DNA from: Isoetes taiwanensis
Taxonomy: Eukaryota > Streptophyta > Lycopodiopsida > Isoetales > Isoetaceae
Length of the DNA: 64,000 bases
Reading direction: 5' to 3'
Assembly: GCA_021234155.1 (NCBI GenBank)
Contig: JAJEKV010000001.1
Location: 18,371,382-18,435,381, forward strand
Positions 33,295-42,820 of the stretch are shown piece by piece. Under the pieces are notes generated by a model. It saw only the letters and a list, made by a program, of their open reading frames with translations. It ran no database searches and had not been told where the DNA came from. The stretch's first letter is position 1. Each line of letters opens with the position of its first letter. A program made the position numbers and the translations under genes.

Positions 33295-33362
33295 CTCTTT
33301 CATCCATACGATCCATAGCAACCATGTGGCCTCTTTCATCCATACGATCCATAGCAACCATG
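33295..33362. repeat. Tandem duplication of a 33-bp unit
   Basis: GCCTCTTTCATCCATACGATCCATAGCAACCATG is present twice head-to-tail near the centre of the inverted duplication (shown here as one unit in words: GCCTCTTTCATCC then ATACGATCCATAGCAACC). Confidence 0.85.
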
Positions 33363-33596
33363 CCTTACACAGGTGAAAAGCTAACTTGTTTACCTGAGGC
33401 CTTGGATAAATGCCCAGGAGGACCTCTGACTATGCGGTGAGGGGGCGGTGTTGCCCTCTCCAAACCGGTCGAACTAGCCTGCCAGAATTTCGGGGCTGCC
33501 TCTCTGATGCAGCCGGTATGGTCCTACCCTCTCCAAATCCGGTCATAGCCATAGAAGCAGCCTTAGATGGCGTCGCCAACATGCTGGAACCTTAGA

Positions 33597-33661
33597 CGGT
33601 GAGCAAAGGTGGCACTGCAAAGGTGCTCACCACAGTAGTGCAGTGCCACCTTTGCTCACCG
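33597..33661. repeat. Perfect hairpin, 23-bp arms and 19-bp loop
   Basis: Arms at 33597-33619 and 33639-33661 are exact reverse complements (outer bases CGGTGAGCAAAGG). The loop repeats part of the arm (GGTGCTCACC). It sits inside the central spacer of the inverted duplication. It could be a young foldback insertion or a small-RNA precursor. Confidence 0.85.
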
Positions 33662-33912
33662 CCTCAATGCCACCTTCACCGCCATCCTCCCTTTTTCATT
33701 TTATTTTGTTGGGCATGTTCTAGGGGAAGTATCCAGAATATCCCAAGTTAACAAGATTGATTTTTATGTCTCATGTCTCGTGTTTAATTCTGCCAAGCCA
33801 TAGAATTTTACACCCCAATTGAAATTTTGAAATTCCATCTTGCTAGTGGTATAACTTGAAACTACTAAACTCCGCTTGGATGAAGAGTACATGTGGGGAA
33901 ACATAGTGCAAC

Positions 33913-36648
33913 TGATATGGATATGGTAGCTCGGGGGAGTGGCCTTGAACCTTGGTCTTGGTGGACTAGCATGGGTGTGTGAGATTGGCAAATTAATGGC
34001 AAGGCAAGGCAAATAAATTGGCAAAGATATTTTACGTTAATAATAGCTAAATAATATCATGTAAGATATTATTTAATGGCTAAGCTTTATAAGGCTTGTT
34101 TAAAAATAGGAATAGCCGAACCTTTTTCTAAAAGAGCCAGCATCGAATTTATAAGGGAGGCTGCATCGAATTTTCAGGGGCATCATCAACGGCTGTCGAC
34201 CAGATTTCGGACGTCTTCAACTAGCTGCTGCTGCCGACTCTGCTGATCCAGCCTTAAGCCCGCTTTGTCCATAAGCCTATTGAGCTTTCCTTTGCCGGAA
34301 CTGTGATCCTTGCCTTAAAGTATTGCCATAGCCTTCTGCTTTGCCATTGATTTGCCAGATCTCAACACCGGTTGGCCCGGTTGGGTGGAGAACTGCCATT
34401 AATCGCCTTGAATTGTGAATCTTCCTCTAGTTTTGGTGAACTAGAGCCGGATTATTTTGAGCTATCGGTGTAGTTCATATCAAAGCTAGATCCATATGAG
34501 TTATTGGTGTAACTCATATCTTATGTTCATTGGATCTGTGCTTATTTGTCTTCTTATTTCATACTTAGATCATTTTATCATTGCTAACGGTTTATTCTGT
34601 GGATTCTGTAGCAAACCTAGACGACTTACAGGTTATGAGATTCTGATTTGTTTGAAGAAGTCTGGTATTCTATTTAGAAGAGATAAAAGGTATGGTTTAT
34701 TGTTGTGAACCATATCAATTGGTATCAGAGCCAAGCTATTCCTAAAGTTTGCAAAGACTTTCGGTTGGTGCTGGAGATTGCAAACAGGAATAGAGAATCT
34801 TATTCTGGCTATTCTTGATGTTTGTAAGTCATCTAGTTGGTGCTAGTGATTGCAAATTGGAATAGAATTCCTTCTCCTTTGAGAATCTAAATGATCTTCT
34901 TTCTATGAATTTAAAATCTTTCCTTGAATTATTCTTTCATAATTTGATTCTACCCAGATCACTCAATCTTTAGATATATTGGTACGAAAAAAAAAATGTT
35001 TGTTGCAGGGAACATATAGGTGCAGGTGATTGGTGACATGGAACAAGCAGAGGGAACTGAGCCTAATCTTCCTTATCAATCCATTTCATTTTCCAAAATG
35101 GATCTCCTTCCAATCAAGCCTAAGCAGAACTGACAATCCATCTCCTTGGCCAGGATGGATCTCCATTGAAACTTTTTCTGCATCCATAGAGGACGGATCA
35201 ATCTTTATCTGAACTCTCTATCCTTGACAAATCTTGAACTATTCCAAACTAAACGAGTTTAGTGCGGTCCATTGTTTTAGTAAGATGTCTTGTTAATGAA
35301 TATTTGTCTGTAAGAAATTGTAAATCTATTTTATGATCGTGTTGCTTCTTCCTAATGAATGATCATGCCATTAATAGTTGCACAATGGTTGGTGCCATAA
35401 ACTTGTGTTGATGTTAAAGGATGACACTGAAATTCTAGATTGGTGTCTAGAGTTTTGTGCAGTAGTTGGTGCTACTGGTTGGAGTCGGTGCTTCAACAGG
35501 AACCCTTGATCTTTTCTTAATCTTGCCTTTATCTTAAAACTTAAATTTTATCTAGTAGATCTTAAGCTTTGCTAATATATTTCAAAAGAATAAATCAAAT
35601 CTTCCCTGAATTTTTATCTTAATCTTTAGCCACAACAGTTATGATTGTCATAAATAGTTGGTGCTATTTATGAGATCATAATCCTAGCCTTTGGTCCTTA
35701 AAATGGATTGAGTTGGTGCTCATGTACAAATTGAGTTGGTGCTCATGTACAAATTGAGTTGGTGCTCAATTGGATAAATTAAGTTGGTGCTTAATTTGTT
35801 TATGGACACAACTGAGGTCAGTTGCCTTCAGAAAGGGAGGAATTGATATGGATATGGTAGCTCGGGGGAGTGGCCTTGAACCTTGGTCTTGGTGGACTAG
35901 CATGGGTGTGTGAGATTGGCAAATTAATGGCAAGGCAAGGCAAATAAATTGGCAAAGATATTTTACGTTAATAATAGCTAAATAATATCATGTAAGATAT
36001 TATTTAATGGCTAAGCTTTATAAGGCTTGTTTAAAAATAGGAATAGCCGAACCTTTTTCTAAAAGAGCCAGCATCGAATTTATAAGGGAGGCTGCATCGA
36101 ATTTTCAGGGGCATCATCAACGGCTGTCGACCAGATTCCGGACGTCTTCAACTAGCTGCTGCTGCCGACTCTGTTGATCCAGTCTTAAGCCCGCTTTGTC
36201 CATAAGCCTATTGAGCTTTCCTTTGTCGGAACTGTGATCCTTGCCTTAAACTATTGCCATAGCCTTCTGCTTTGCCATTGATTTGCCAGATCTCAACACC
36301 GGTTGGCCCGGTTGGGTGGAGAACTGCCATTAATCGCCTTGAATTGTGAATCTTCCTCTAGTTTTGGTGAACTAGAGCCGGATTATTTTGAGCTATCGGT
36401 GTAGTTCATATCAAAGCTAGATCCATATGAGTTATTGGTGTAACTCATATCTTATGTTCATTGGATCTGTGCTTATTTGTCTTCTTATTTCATACTTAGA
36501 TCATTTTATCATTGCTAACGGTTTATTCTGTGGATTCTGTAGCAAACCTAGACGACTTACAGGTTATGAGATTCTGATTTGTTTGAAGAAGTCTGGTATT
36601 CTATTTAGAAGAGATAAAAGGTATGGTTTATTGTTGTGAACCATATCA
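33913..36648 (+). mobile_element. 2.7-kb non-autonomous LTR retrotransposon
   Basis: LTRs 33913-34717 and 35844-36648 (both 805 bp, about five differences by eye) start TGATATGG and end CCATATCA. The primer site TGGTATCAGAGCC is at 34720-34732 and the polypurine tract GAAAGGGAGGAAT at 35831-35843. The target duplication GCAAC is at 33908-33912 and 36649-36653. The 1126-bp interior has no substantial ORF and is punctuated by GTTGGTGCT motifs. With no gag or pol it must use another element's proteins, as TRIM/LARD-type elements do. The 70-aa ORF present in both LTRs is not a supported gene. Confidence 0.93.
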
Positions 36649-36948
36649 GCAACTCGTAGGAATTGATGTTCCACGGTTTTAGAAGCACTATTTTGGTTAA
36701 TAGGAATTCAGGAATTTTGAATTCCGTCTAGTGTGAATTTAAATTTCTATGAATTTTGAGAGAAAGAAATGGTCTGAGCCAATTTTTAAGCGTGAGACCA
36801 CGAGAGATGAAAAGAAAGAAAGAAAGTCAAAATACTGAACGGAAGCCCTCTTGGAAATTTAATAGATCTAGTGCCATGCTAGTAAATCCGAGGATAAGAA
36901 CAATAGCTAGGGAACCGCCTGGTTGATAGAAATAAATACAGTCCCTTA

Positions 36949-36984
36949 ACATTTTCTAGAGACCCTTTGCCGCCTGGACATAAC
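36949..36984 (+). pseudogene. DY-peptide gene remnant (right arm)
   Basis: Only a collapsed third exon remains: ACATTTTCTAG joined to CCTTTGCCGCC, corresponding to the start and end of exon 3 in the intact copies with the DY region deleted. The downstream 3' flank (GGCTTGGAGTTTATGTA, GATACAAATAAAT) matches that of the gene at 59106. Confidence 0.7.
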
Positions 36985-37489
36985 TATAAACCTAAGATGG
37001 CTTGGAGTTTATGTAAGCTTAGCGTCTGATACAAATAAATACGGGATTTGCTTAGTGTCCTTCTCTCGAACTCTCAGGCTTAATATCGGAATGTTTTATA
37101 ATCGATTGAATTCTCACGGACCTGCTGTGTTGCCATAACTTATTACGTTAACAGTTCTTGGCCCAAGAATGGCATTTTGACTTACAAACATGCAGGTTGA
37201 ATCAGGTTCAATAACGCTAAGCTTACTTTTTCTTCATTTGGCAATTTTTTTAAGATATGGCATATGCTAAGATTGTAAGGAAACATGAGTAGCGTAAATG
37301 AGAGACAACATAACTTAAGACCTTTGTGGCTTCCACTGCATTTACCCCGTGGTGAACAGATGGTGAGGAAATACTTCTTCATAAAATTCCATTAACACAA
37401 CATAAATTTAAGTTCTTAAAACAGCGATATATTGAATGAATCAATGAAATGGTCTTGAGGCAGGAGACTTGAGCTGTATGAAAAAACAA

Positions 37490-37591
37490 CTAAGAACAGG
37501 AGACCTGTCTGAAAATTGCAAAGCCCAATTGAGGATCCGGAAGTTGGAGATGGAATTGGATGCTAAAACGGGGAGGCAGAGAGAGGCCGTC
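37490..37591 (-). pseudogene. TPD1-like gene remnant (right arm)
   Basis: Minus strand, the last ~30 codons of the TPD1-like gene (PPRFSIQFHLQ, PDPQLGFA, then a stop), truncated exactly where inverted repeat arm B begins. At the joint, TGCTAAAACGGGG and its reverse complement CCCCGTTTTAGCA flank a 17-bp spacer, so the break is associated with a short foldback. Confidence 0.85.
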
Positions 37592-38264
37592 CCCGTTTTA
37601 GCAAACTGCTTCCGAGAACACCTCTTGTTGGTTATCTGCATAACATAAAATCTAAAATCTAATCTTTTAACAATACATATGACATTTTGGTATGTACTCG
37701 CTTTTACAAAGAATAAGGCTGCTGCATGCAAGGTTCAGAAGCTAGGCATTGTTGAACCAATTTGACATCACTTCCTCACCTATCTATGTTATCTGAGCTA
37801 TTAACAACACAATCCTTTTACATGCAAACATGTAAGAAATTTTTTTGAATCTAAGCACGTGTCTAGAAAAAGCCCACAATGCTCATCTGACTTTTCTGAA
37901 GTCCATGATGCTGATACTGTCAGCTTGCAAGTAAACTCCATATAGTGGCTTCGGCTGCCTCCTCCATATGGTTGTTGATCATGAAAGGAAAGGAGCATGA
38001 ATCACATCACGTCAGTTCCACTTTCAGCAGATAGAAGTTTGAAGATGAATCAAAACATTGTAACTATGAATAAACGAAAATAGCTGTGATAGAATGGAAG
38101 AGACTATAACATTAGGAACAGTAACCTAAATTCATTTGAGCACAAGGGATGTCTTATTTTGTTCAGTTGCTCTTTTGCTCTTGCAGCGAACAAAGTGGAT
38201 TAGGACGTTTTAGCATTTCTTCATGCAGTCCAGTTTGAGTCTAGTCCAGTTTGAGTCTGCATAA

Positions 38265-39126
38265 TTGAAGTTCAATAATTATCTGGGTAAGTACAACTTA
38301 ATTCTGGGAATGTCGTGGTTGAAAGTCATAGGGGCCTACATCGATTGTAAAAGCAAGGCTATCCTTTGCACCTTGTCAAATGGTTCTATCAAGAGATTGG
38401 GTAGTCGTCCTATATTTTCTGGTCCTTCTGTGTTGACCTGCAAGCAGGCAAAGCGCTACTGATGGCGTCACAACTACTTCTAACTTCATGGTCAACCCTA
38501 TGTTCAAGAAGGCTACAGTTCTTTAGATGGTTAGCCTTGCAGGGTGGAATCAGTACTATGGAGGTACTCCATCAAAGGGGAATGCTTGCAATGGACCGTT
38601 GTCCACTTGGATGCAATAATACGGAAACACTCTCACATTTGTTCTTTTGCCCCAAAGTTGTGGACTTTTGGAAATGGGTAAGTCCTCTTATTGGTGTTAG
38701 AACTGATCAATGTCTATGGCCTGAAATCTTGGTAGTAACTGATGGGGACAAAGTATCAGCATCATTGGTTAACATAGTGTTGTGGGCTATCTGGAAGCAT
38801 AGATGTGGAATTGCTCTTGGAGGACAGCACTTTTCGTTAGACAAACTAAAGAATATCTTTAATATGGAGGTGGCACTTATGGCTTTAAGCCATCATAGAA
38901 AGTTTGGTCGTTTCTACAACAAAGCTTTAGACAGGATTGGCAGGATCCAAGGCTTCTATCTGTTCTTTAAGTGTCACTGGGCGTCTGGGGATGATACGGG
39001 GGATGATTCGAGCTCCAGCTTGCAAAGGCTGGCCCTTGTATAACTTGGCTATTGTGATCTATTCCTTTAAATAGGAATTATGTACTACAGTTTTCTTTTC
39101 ATTTAATATAATATACCATATTCTTA

Positions 39127-39157
<31 letters not shown>

Positions 39158-39672
39158 GCTACTTGCACAAAGGAGGAATCATGTATATTGGAATGATAAG
39201 TAAAGTTGTGGAGATGCAAGAAACTATTGTTCCAAAAGGTGTCCAGATTGTATTAGAAGAATTTCGGGATGTGTTTCCTGATAAATTAACAGAACTACCT
39301 CCCTTCCGTGAGGTGAATCATGATATTGAATCGCTTCCAAGATCTGCACCATCTTCGCGACCTCCCTATCGTTTTAATGTAGTAGAGATGGCAGAACTTA
39401 AAAATCAGCTTGAAAAATTGGTAGAGCAAGGATTTATTAGGCCTAGCACATCCCTATTTGGAGCTCCTGTCTTATTTGTAAAGAAGAAGGATGGGAGTCT
39501 GCGTTTATGTGTTGATTATAGGCTGCTGAATCAGGTAACTATCAAGAATGGTTATGCTTTGCCACGAGTGGATGATCTATTTGATCAATTAAGTGGTAGC
39601 AAGTTCTTTTCAAAGATCGATTTGCGATCTGGCTACCACCAGATCCGGATTAAGGAAGAGGATATCCCTAAG
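38265..39672 (+). pseudogene. Gypsy protease-RT fragment (family B), interrupted by a LINE and a DNA transposon
   Basis: The protease-linker part is at 38265-38460. After the LINE the linker and RT resume at 39158: [49 protein letters not shown] and [18 protein letters not shown]. The RT is cut at codon EDIPK by the transposon and continues at 53965. The left end lacks gag. This fragment is the target that dates both insertions. Confidence 0.92.
38461..39157 (+). mobile_element. 5'-truncated LINE with zf-RVT domain and poly(A) tail
   Basis: The 193-codon ORF (38462-39043) has the C-terminal zinc-binding region of plant LINE reverse transcriptases (FFRWLALQGG, RCPLGCNNTETLSHLFFCP, FWKWV, LWAIWKHR). 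A 3' untranslated region and 26 A residues (39132-39157) follow. GCTACT flanks both sides (38455-38460 and 39158-39163) as a short target duplication. Arm A lacks the insertion, giving the empty site. Confidence 0.9.
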
Positions 39673-39674
39673 AA

Positions 39675-39697
39675 GTCGTATTTAATTAAAGTGGGAC
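39675..39697 (+). repeat. Left terminal inverted repeat of the 14.3-kb transposon
   Basis: GTCGTATTTAATTAAAGTGG plus GAC; exact reverse complement at 53940-53962. Bases AA separate it from the TAAG duplicate. TGGGACTC and TGGGACAAA words follow at about 39710 and 39731. Confidence 0.92.
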
Positions 39698-39856
39698 AAA
39701 TCTTGAATTTTGGGACTCGGACTGAAAATGGGACAAAAAAATTTCTGAATTCATTGCTTGAATAGAATTACACATCACACACAAAGAATTGGGTTACTTG
39801 TTTTCCTCATAAATTTTACAAACCACTAGTTGAGAAAGTTCTCAGGCTTCTCAATA

Positions 39857-42770
39857 TTATCTACCCTCATACAATGATATAGCATGGAGGTTGCTCATGG
39901 CTTTGTCCATCTCCCTTTTTGGGATCTTGTGTGTGTTCTCCTTTGCAGTGTGAGAACTTGGATATGACCATACCACACACTCCACCAATTCCCTCCTTTG
40001 AGGATCAGCATAATTTGCCCTCCACTTCTTCTCCCAGCAGTCGGTGTATTGCTCCTTCAAGTTGCCTTTCTTGTGTCTCCCAATGGGCTCCCAATATTGA
40101 ATTTGGAATCCAGGACGTAACTCCTCTCCATCAGGCATAGTGGTGGTTACATGGAGAGTGCCACCCCTAACCATATTGGGCCGATCCTCATCATCGGGCC
40201 TTACTAGCACAAAGTATCCTTCCTTGATGTCCTCAAAGGGATCCCACTTTCGGGAAGATCAAACCACTTTGGCTTTGAGGCCTTACTTCCCACAAACCAC
40301 TTGGAACCCTTGTTAGGACCCAAGTGAACATTCTTAGACGTGCTTGCTCCTTGAGAACCCTCCCATCTTGACTCTGGCAAGAACCCGTCTCTTAGCTTCC
40401 TCCCACATGGTTGTTGGGGTTTCTAAGCATGTCACAACTTTCTCCCCAAGACTTGATTAGGGAGTCCATTTGATTTTTCTTAAGAATGGAGGTGTGCTTT
40501 CCATTTCGAACATCATCCCGGTCGTTATGTAATCCTTGATGCCCTTCACTAGTTGGCTAGAGTCTTTGTGATCTTGAAGGGAGGTAGTGGTTTTGGCTGC
40601 CCTTTAGGGATGAGAACTTCACCGGTGACACCCCCCTCTGCCACAACTCGATTCCTTGTACAGGCATCCACAACTTGTCACCTGGTCTCCACTTATATTG
40701 CATGATTGGTATTCCATCCCTAACCCAAAACTTGAACTGAAGTGGCTTTGTGTGTCCTGTCAACTGGTCCTTACCATCTAGCAAGTATCCCTCTACAAAT
40801 GATTTCCAATCTGCAACCTCATCCATCAAGAATGCCATTGGGTTGGGGTCAATGCAGCTCTCAAACACATCCATTAGTTCAGGTAGACTAGTCACGTTTT
40901 CTCTCTTGAGCTTGGTGGAGAAGGTTCCAAAGAACCCATCTATATCATCATGCGTATGCCCAACCATCATGAATCCCACTTTCACAACTTTGAATACTCC
41001 CCCCACTGGCCAAGTATGACATTGCCCCAAACATCCATCTATTCTTGTTTTCTTTCCAACAGGTTGTCCAATTGAACACATAGCTCCTCAGGCAGTGGTT
41101 TCTCAAGTAAGGGGAAATCATCCCAAGTCCTCCTTGATTCACTAGACACCTTGGATGTGAGCCTTTTTATCTGCCTTTGGTAACAAAGCGGTTGATCATC
41201 CATCAAAGCCTCAAAATGGGTGCTGAGGGGAATACCTCCTCCCTTCTATTGATCCTTTCTCTAGTGTTCTCAAACACTTGAAAATAGAGCTCACATGGAA
41301 GTTTGGATCATCCCTCCATAGATCAAGCACAAAATGACCATATGTTCAGTTCCATGACCATGTGTTAAGACACCCCTTGAGACTTACTTTCATCGAAAAG
41401 CGTTTTGACAACGCTTTGGGTAAAGGATCTAGCTTTGGCAAGAAAGTCTTGTGTTGGTCCATCTTATCATGAATTATACACAAAAATTTGTCCTTTGCAT
41501 CTCGAGAAAATGTTCTCCCACCGCCAATACAACTGTCTCACGTGATATTTGGTCCCTTTGGTGATCCGCAAATTGCTCCCTAATTGCCATTCTTTCTTTC
41601 TCTATTGCAGTTGATGCAAGTGTATCCTTGAGTTGAATGCAAGTGTTGCACTTTGAAAATGGCATGTGTTGCAGGACACTCACGTCTGAGAAGTGAGTGC
41701 TCCATAACTTGCTGAAATGTGATTGAGAAAGAGGCCTACCTCCAGTAGTTTCTAGGATGGAGTTGACCTCTTTAAGGCACTCTTTCTGGATGTAATGTTG
41801 TGGCAATATCCTTTGGACCACTCGCACACCGTGCTCGTTCACCTTCGACTTGTGGGGCATAGATTGAGACATGTATCTCACAAAGCTCTCGAAGACTGCA
41901 ATGGCCTTGAGAGTATTTGCTCTAGGTTTCAAAGTGAGTGCATTACCATGTTGGAACAAACTGTGCCCTTTTCTAACCTGCTCCCAGTATCTGTAAAATG
42001 AAGACTTGCTCACCCCAAGAATCCATCTCAATGCTCTCATACATACCTTCATGCCCCTCAATTGATATAGTAGCCTTCCTGTGTTTTCATCATAGCTGGA
42101 ATTCCTACACAAGGAATAAATGAAATTAATCCTATCTTTTTGAAGCTGTCCAATGTATTGGGACCTTATCTGCACGAGGTCATCCACATTGTACTGCACT
42201 GTGCAATCTAGGTTGCAACACTCTTGTCCCCTAATTGCCTCTAGGTTTTCTTTGGTTGGGGCCATACTTTCCATCCTCTCTAAATATTTGTCACTTCTAG
42301 GCCTCTTGGGCACCCTTGGCTGCCTCTTATGAAAAACATAGCGTCTCTTCCTTGTGATCAAAGGATGCTCATCGACCACCAAATCTTCCACATGGCCTTG
42401 GGTGGGCCTTGGGGTATGTAGTTCAATAGGGCATTCCAGACTATCACCATTCTTGTGTGTAATATATCTGATTGGCCATCTCAACTGAGTTTGGGACTCC
42501 AACAACCCAGAGCAGACAATGCAATCACTAGAGCTTCCCTGGGACATGATTGTATCAACTTGGATAAGAAGCTTCACAATGCCAACTCCAAGATGATCAT
42601 CTCCCAGCCTTTCATCATTCACACTATCAAATGGATCAACTGCAGTTATTATCCCCTCTGCAAATACCGTCTGGTTGCAAGGGTGCAACAAAAGGCAATC
42701 CATCTTCCTCCATTGGAGCCTAGGGCAATGGTCTCTGCTGGACTTCCTTGGCTCCATTTTACTCATCTCA
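39857..42770 (-). pseudogene. DUF7869-like protein gene, probable transposase of the 14.3-kb element (frame-broken)
   Basis: Read on the minus strand. The first large ORF (to 41474) starts after an acceptor-like TTTCATTCAG, near MSKMEPRKSSRDH. It carries a basic RKRRYVFHKRQPRVPKRPRS segment and a cysteine-containing stretch (HMPFSKCNTCIQLKDT). Shifted frames then give HDKMDQHKTFLPKL (about 41432-41474), QLDN...KENKNRWMFG (about 41040-41075) and VGHTHDDIDGFF (about 40935-40966). This order is typical of DUF7869 proteins. The C-terminus continues to 39857 (FQIQYWEP, WSYPSSHTAKEN). The three acidic motifs resemble an RNase H-fold DDE/D triad, which is inference. At least three frame changes are needed, so this copy is decayed or mis-sequenced. 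A Helitron sits just 5' of it. Confidence 0.7.
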
Positions 42771-42820
42771 CATGCTCCCTGAATGAAAAAGCTAACATTA
42801 AAACCATATAGCCCCAAACA

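Larger units (their letters stand above)
31838..37600. repeat. Imperfect inverted duplication of the DY-peptide/TPD1-like locus
   Basis: Left arm 31838 to about 33070; right arm about 33760 to 37600, centred near 33.4 kb. The mirrored order is TPD1-like, DY-peptide gene, promoter region, GAGACATGAGACAT-type text, spacer, then the same in reverse. The right arm is longer because of the LTR element at 33913-36648, and it lost most of both genes. The left arm supplies the uninterrupted version of that insertion site (GTTGTACTATGTTGC near 32868-32882). Confidence 0.8.
37599..39672 (+). repeat. Long inverted repeat, arm B
   Basis: Reverse-orientation copy of 21186-22418, extended here by more of the gypsy RT and interrupted by a LINE at 38461-39157. 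It ends at the left boundary of the 14.3-kb DNA transposon. Confidence 0.88.

Noticed and set aside
34496..34708. 70-codon ORF repeated at 36427-36639
   Set aside because: It lies within both LTRs of the non-autonomous element and has no recognisable domain; LTR sequence explains it.
33906..36653. Interpretation of 33.9-34.7 and 35.8-36.6 kb as a host tandem gene duplication
   Set aside because: TG...CA ends, primer site, polypurine tract and the GCAAC target duplication show they are LTRs of one element.
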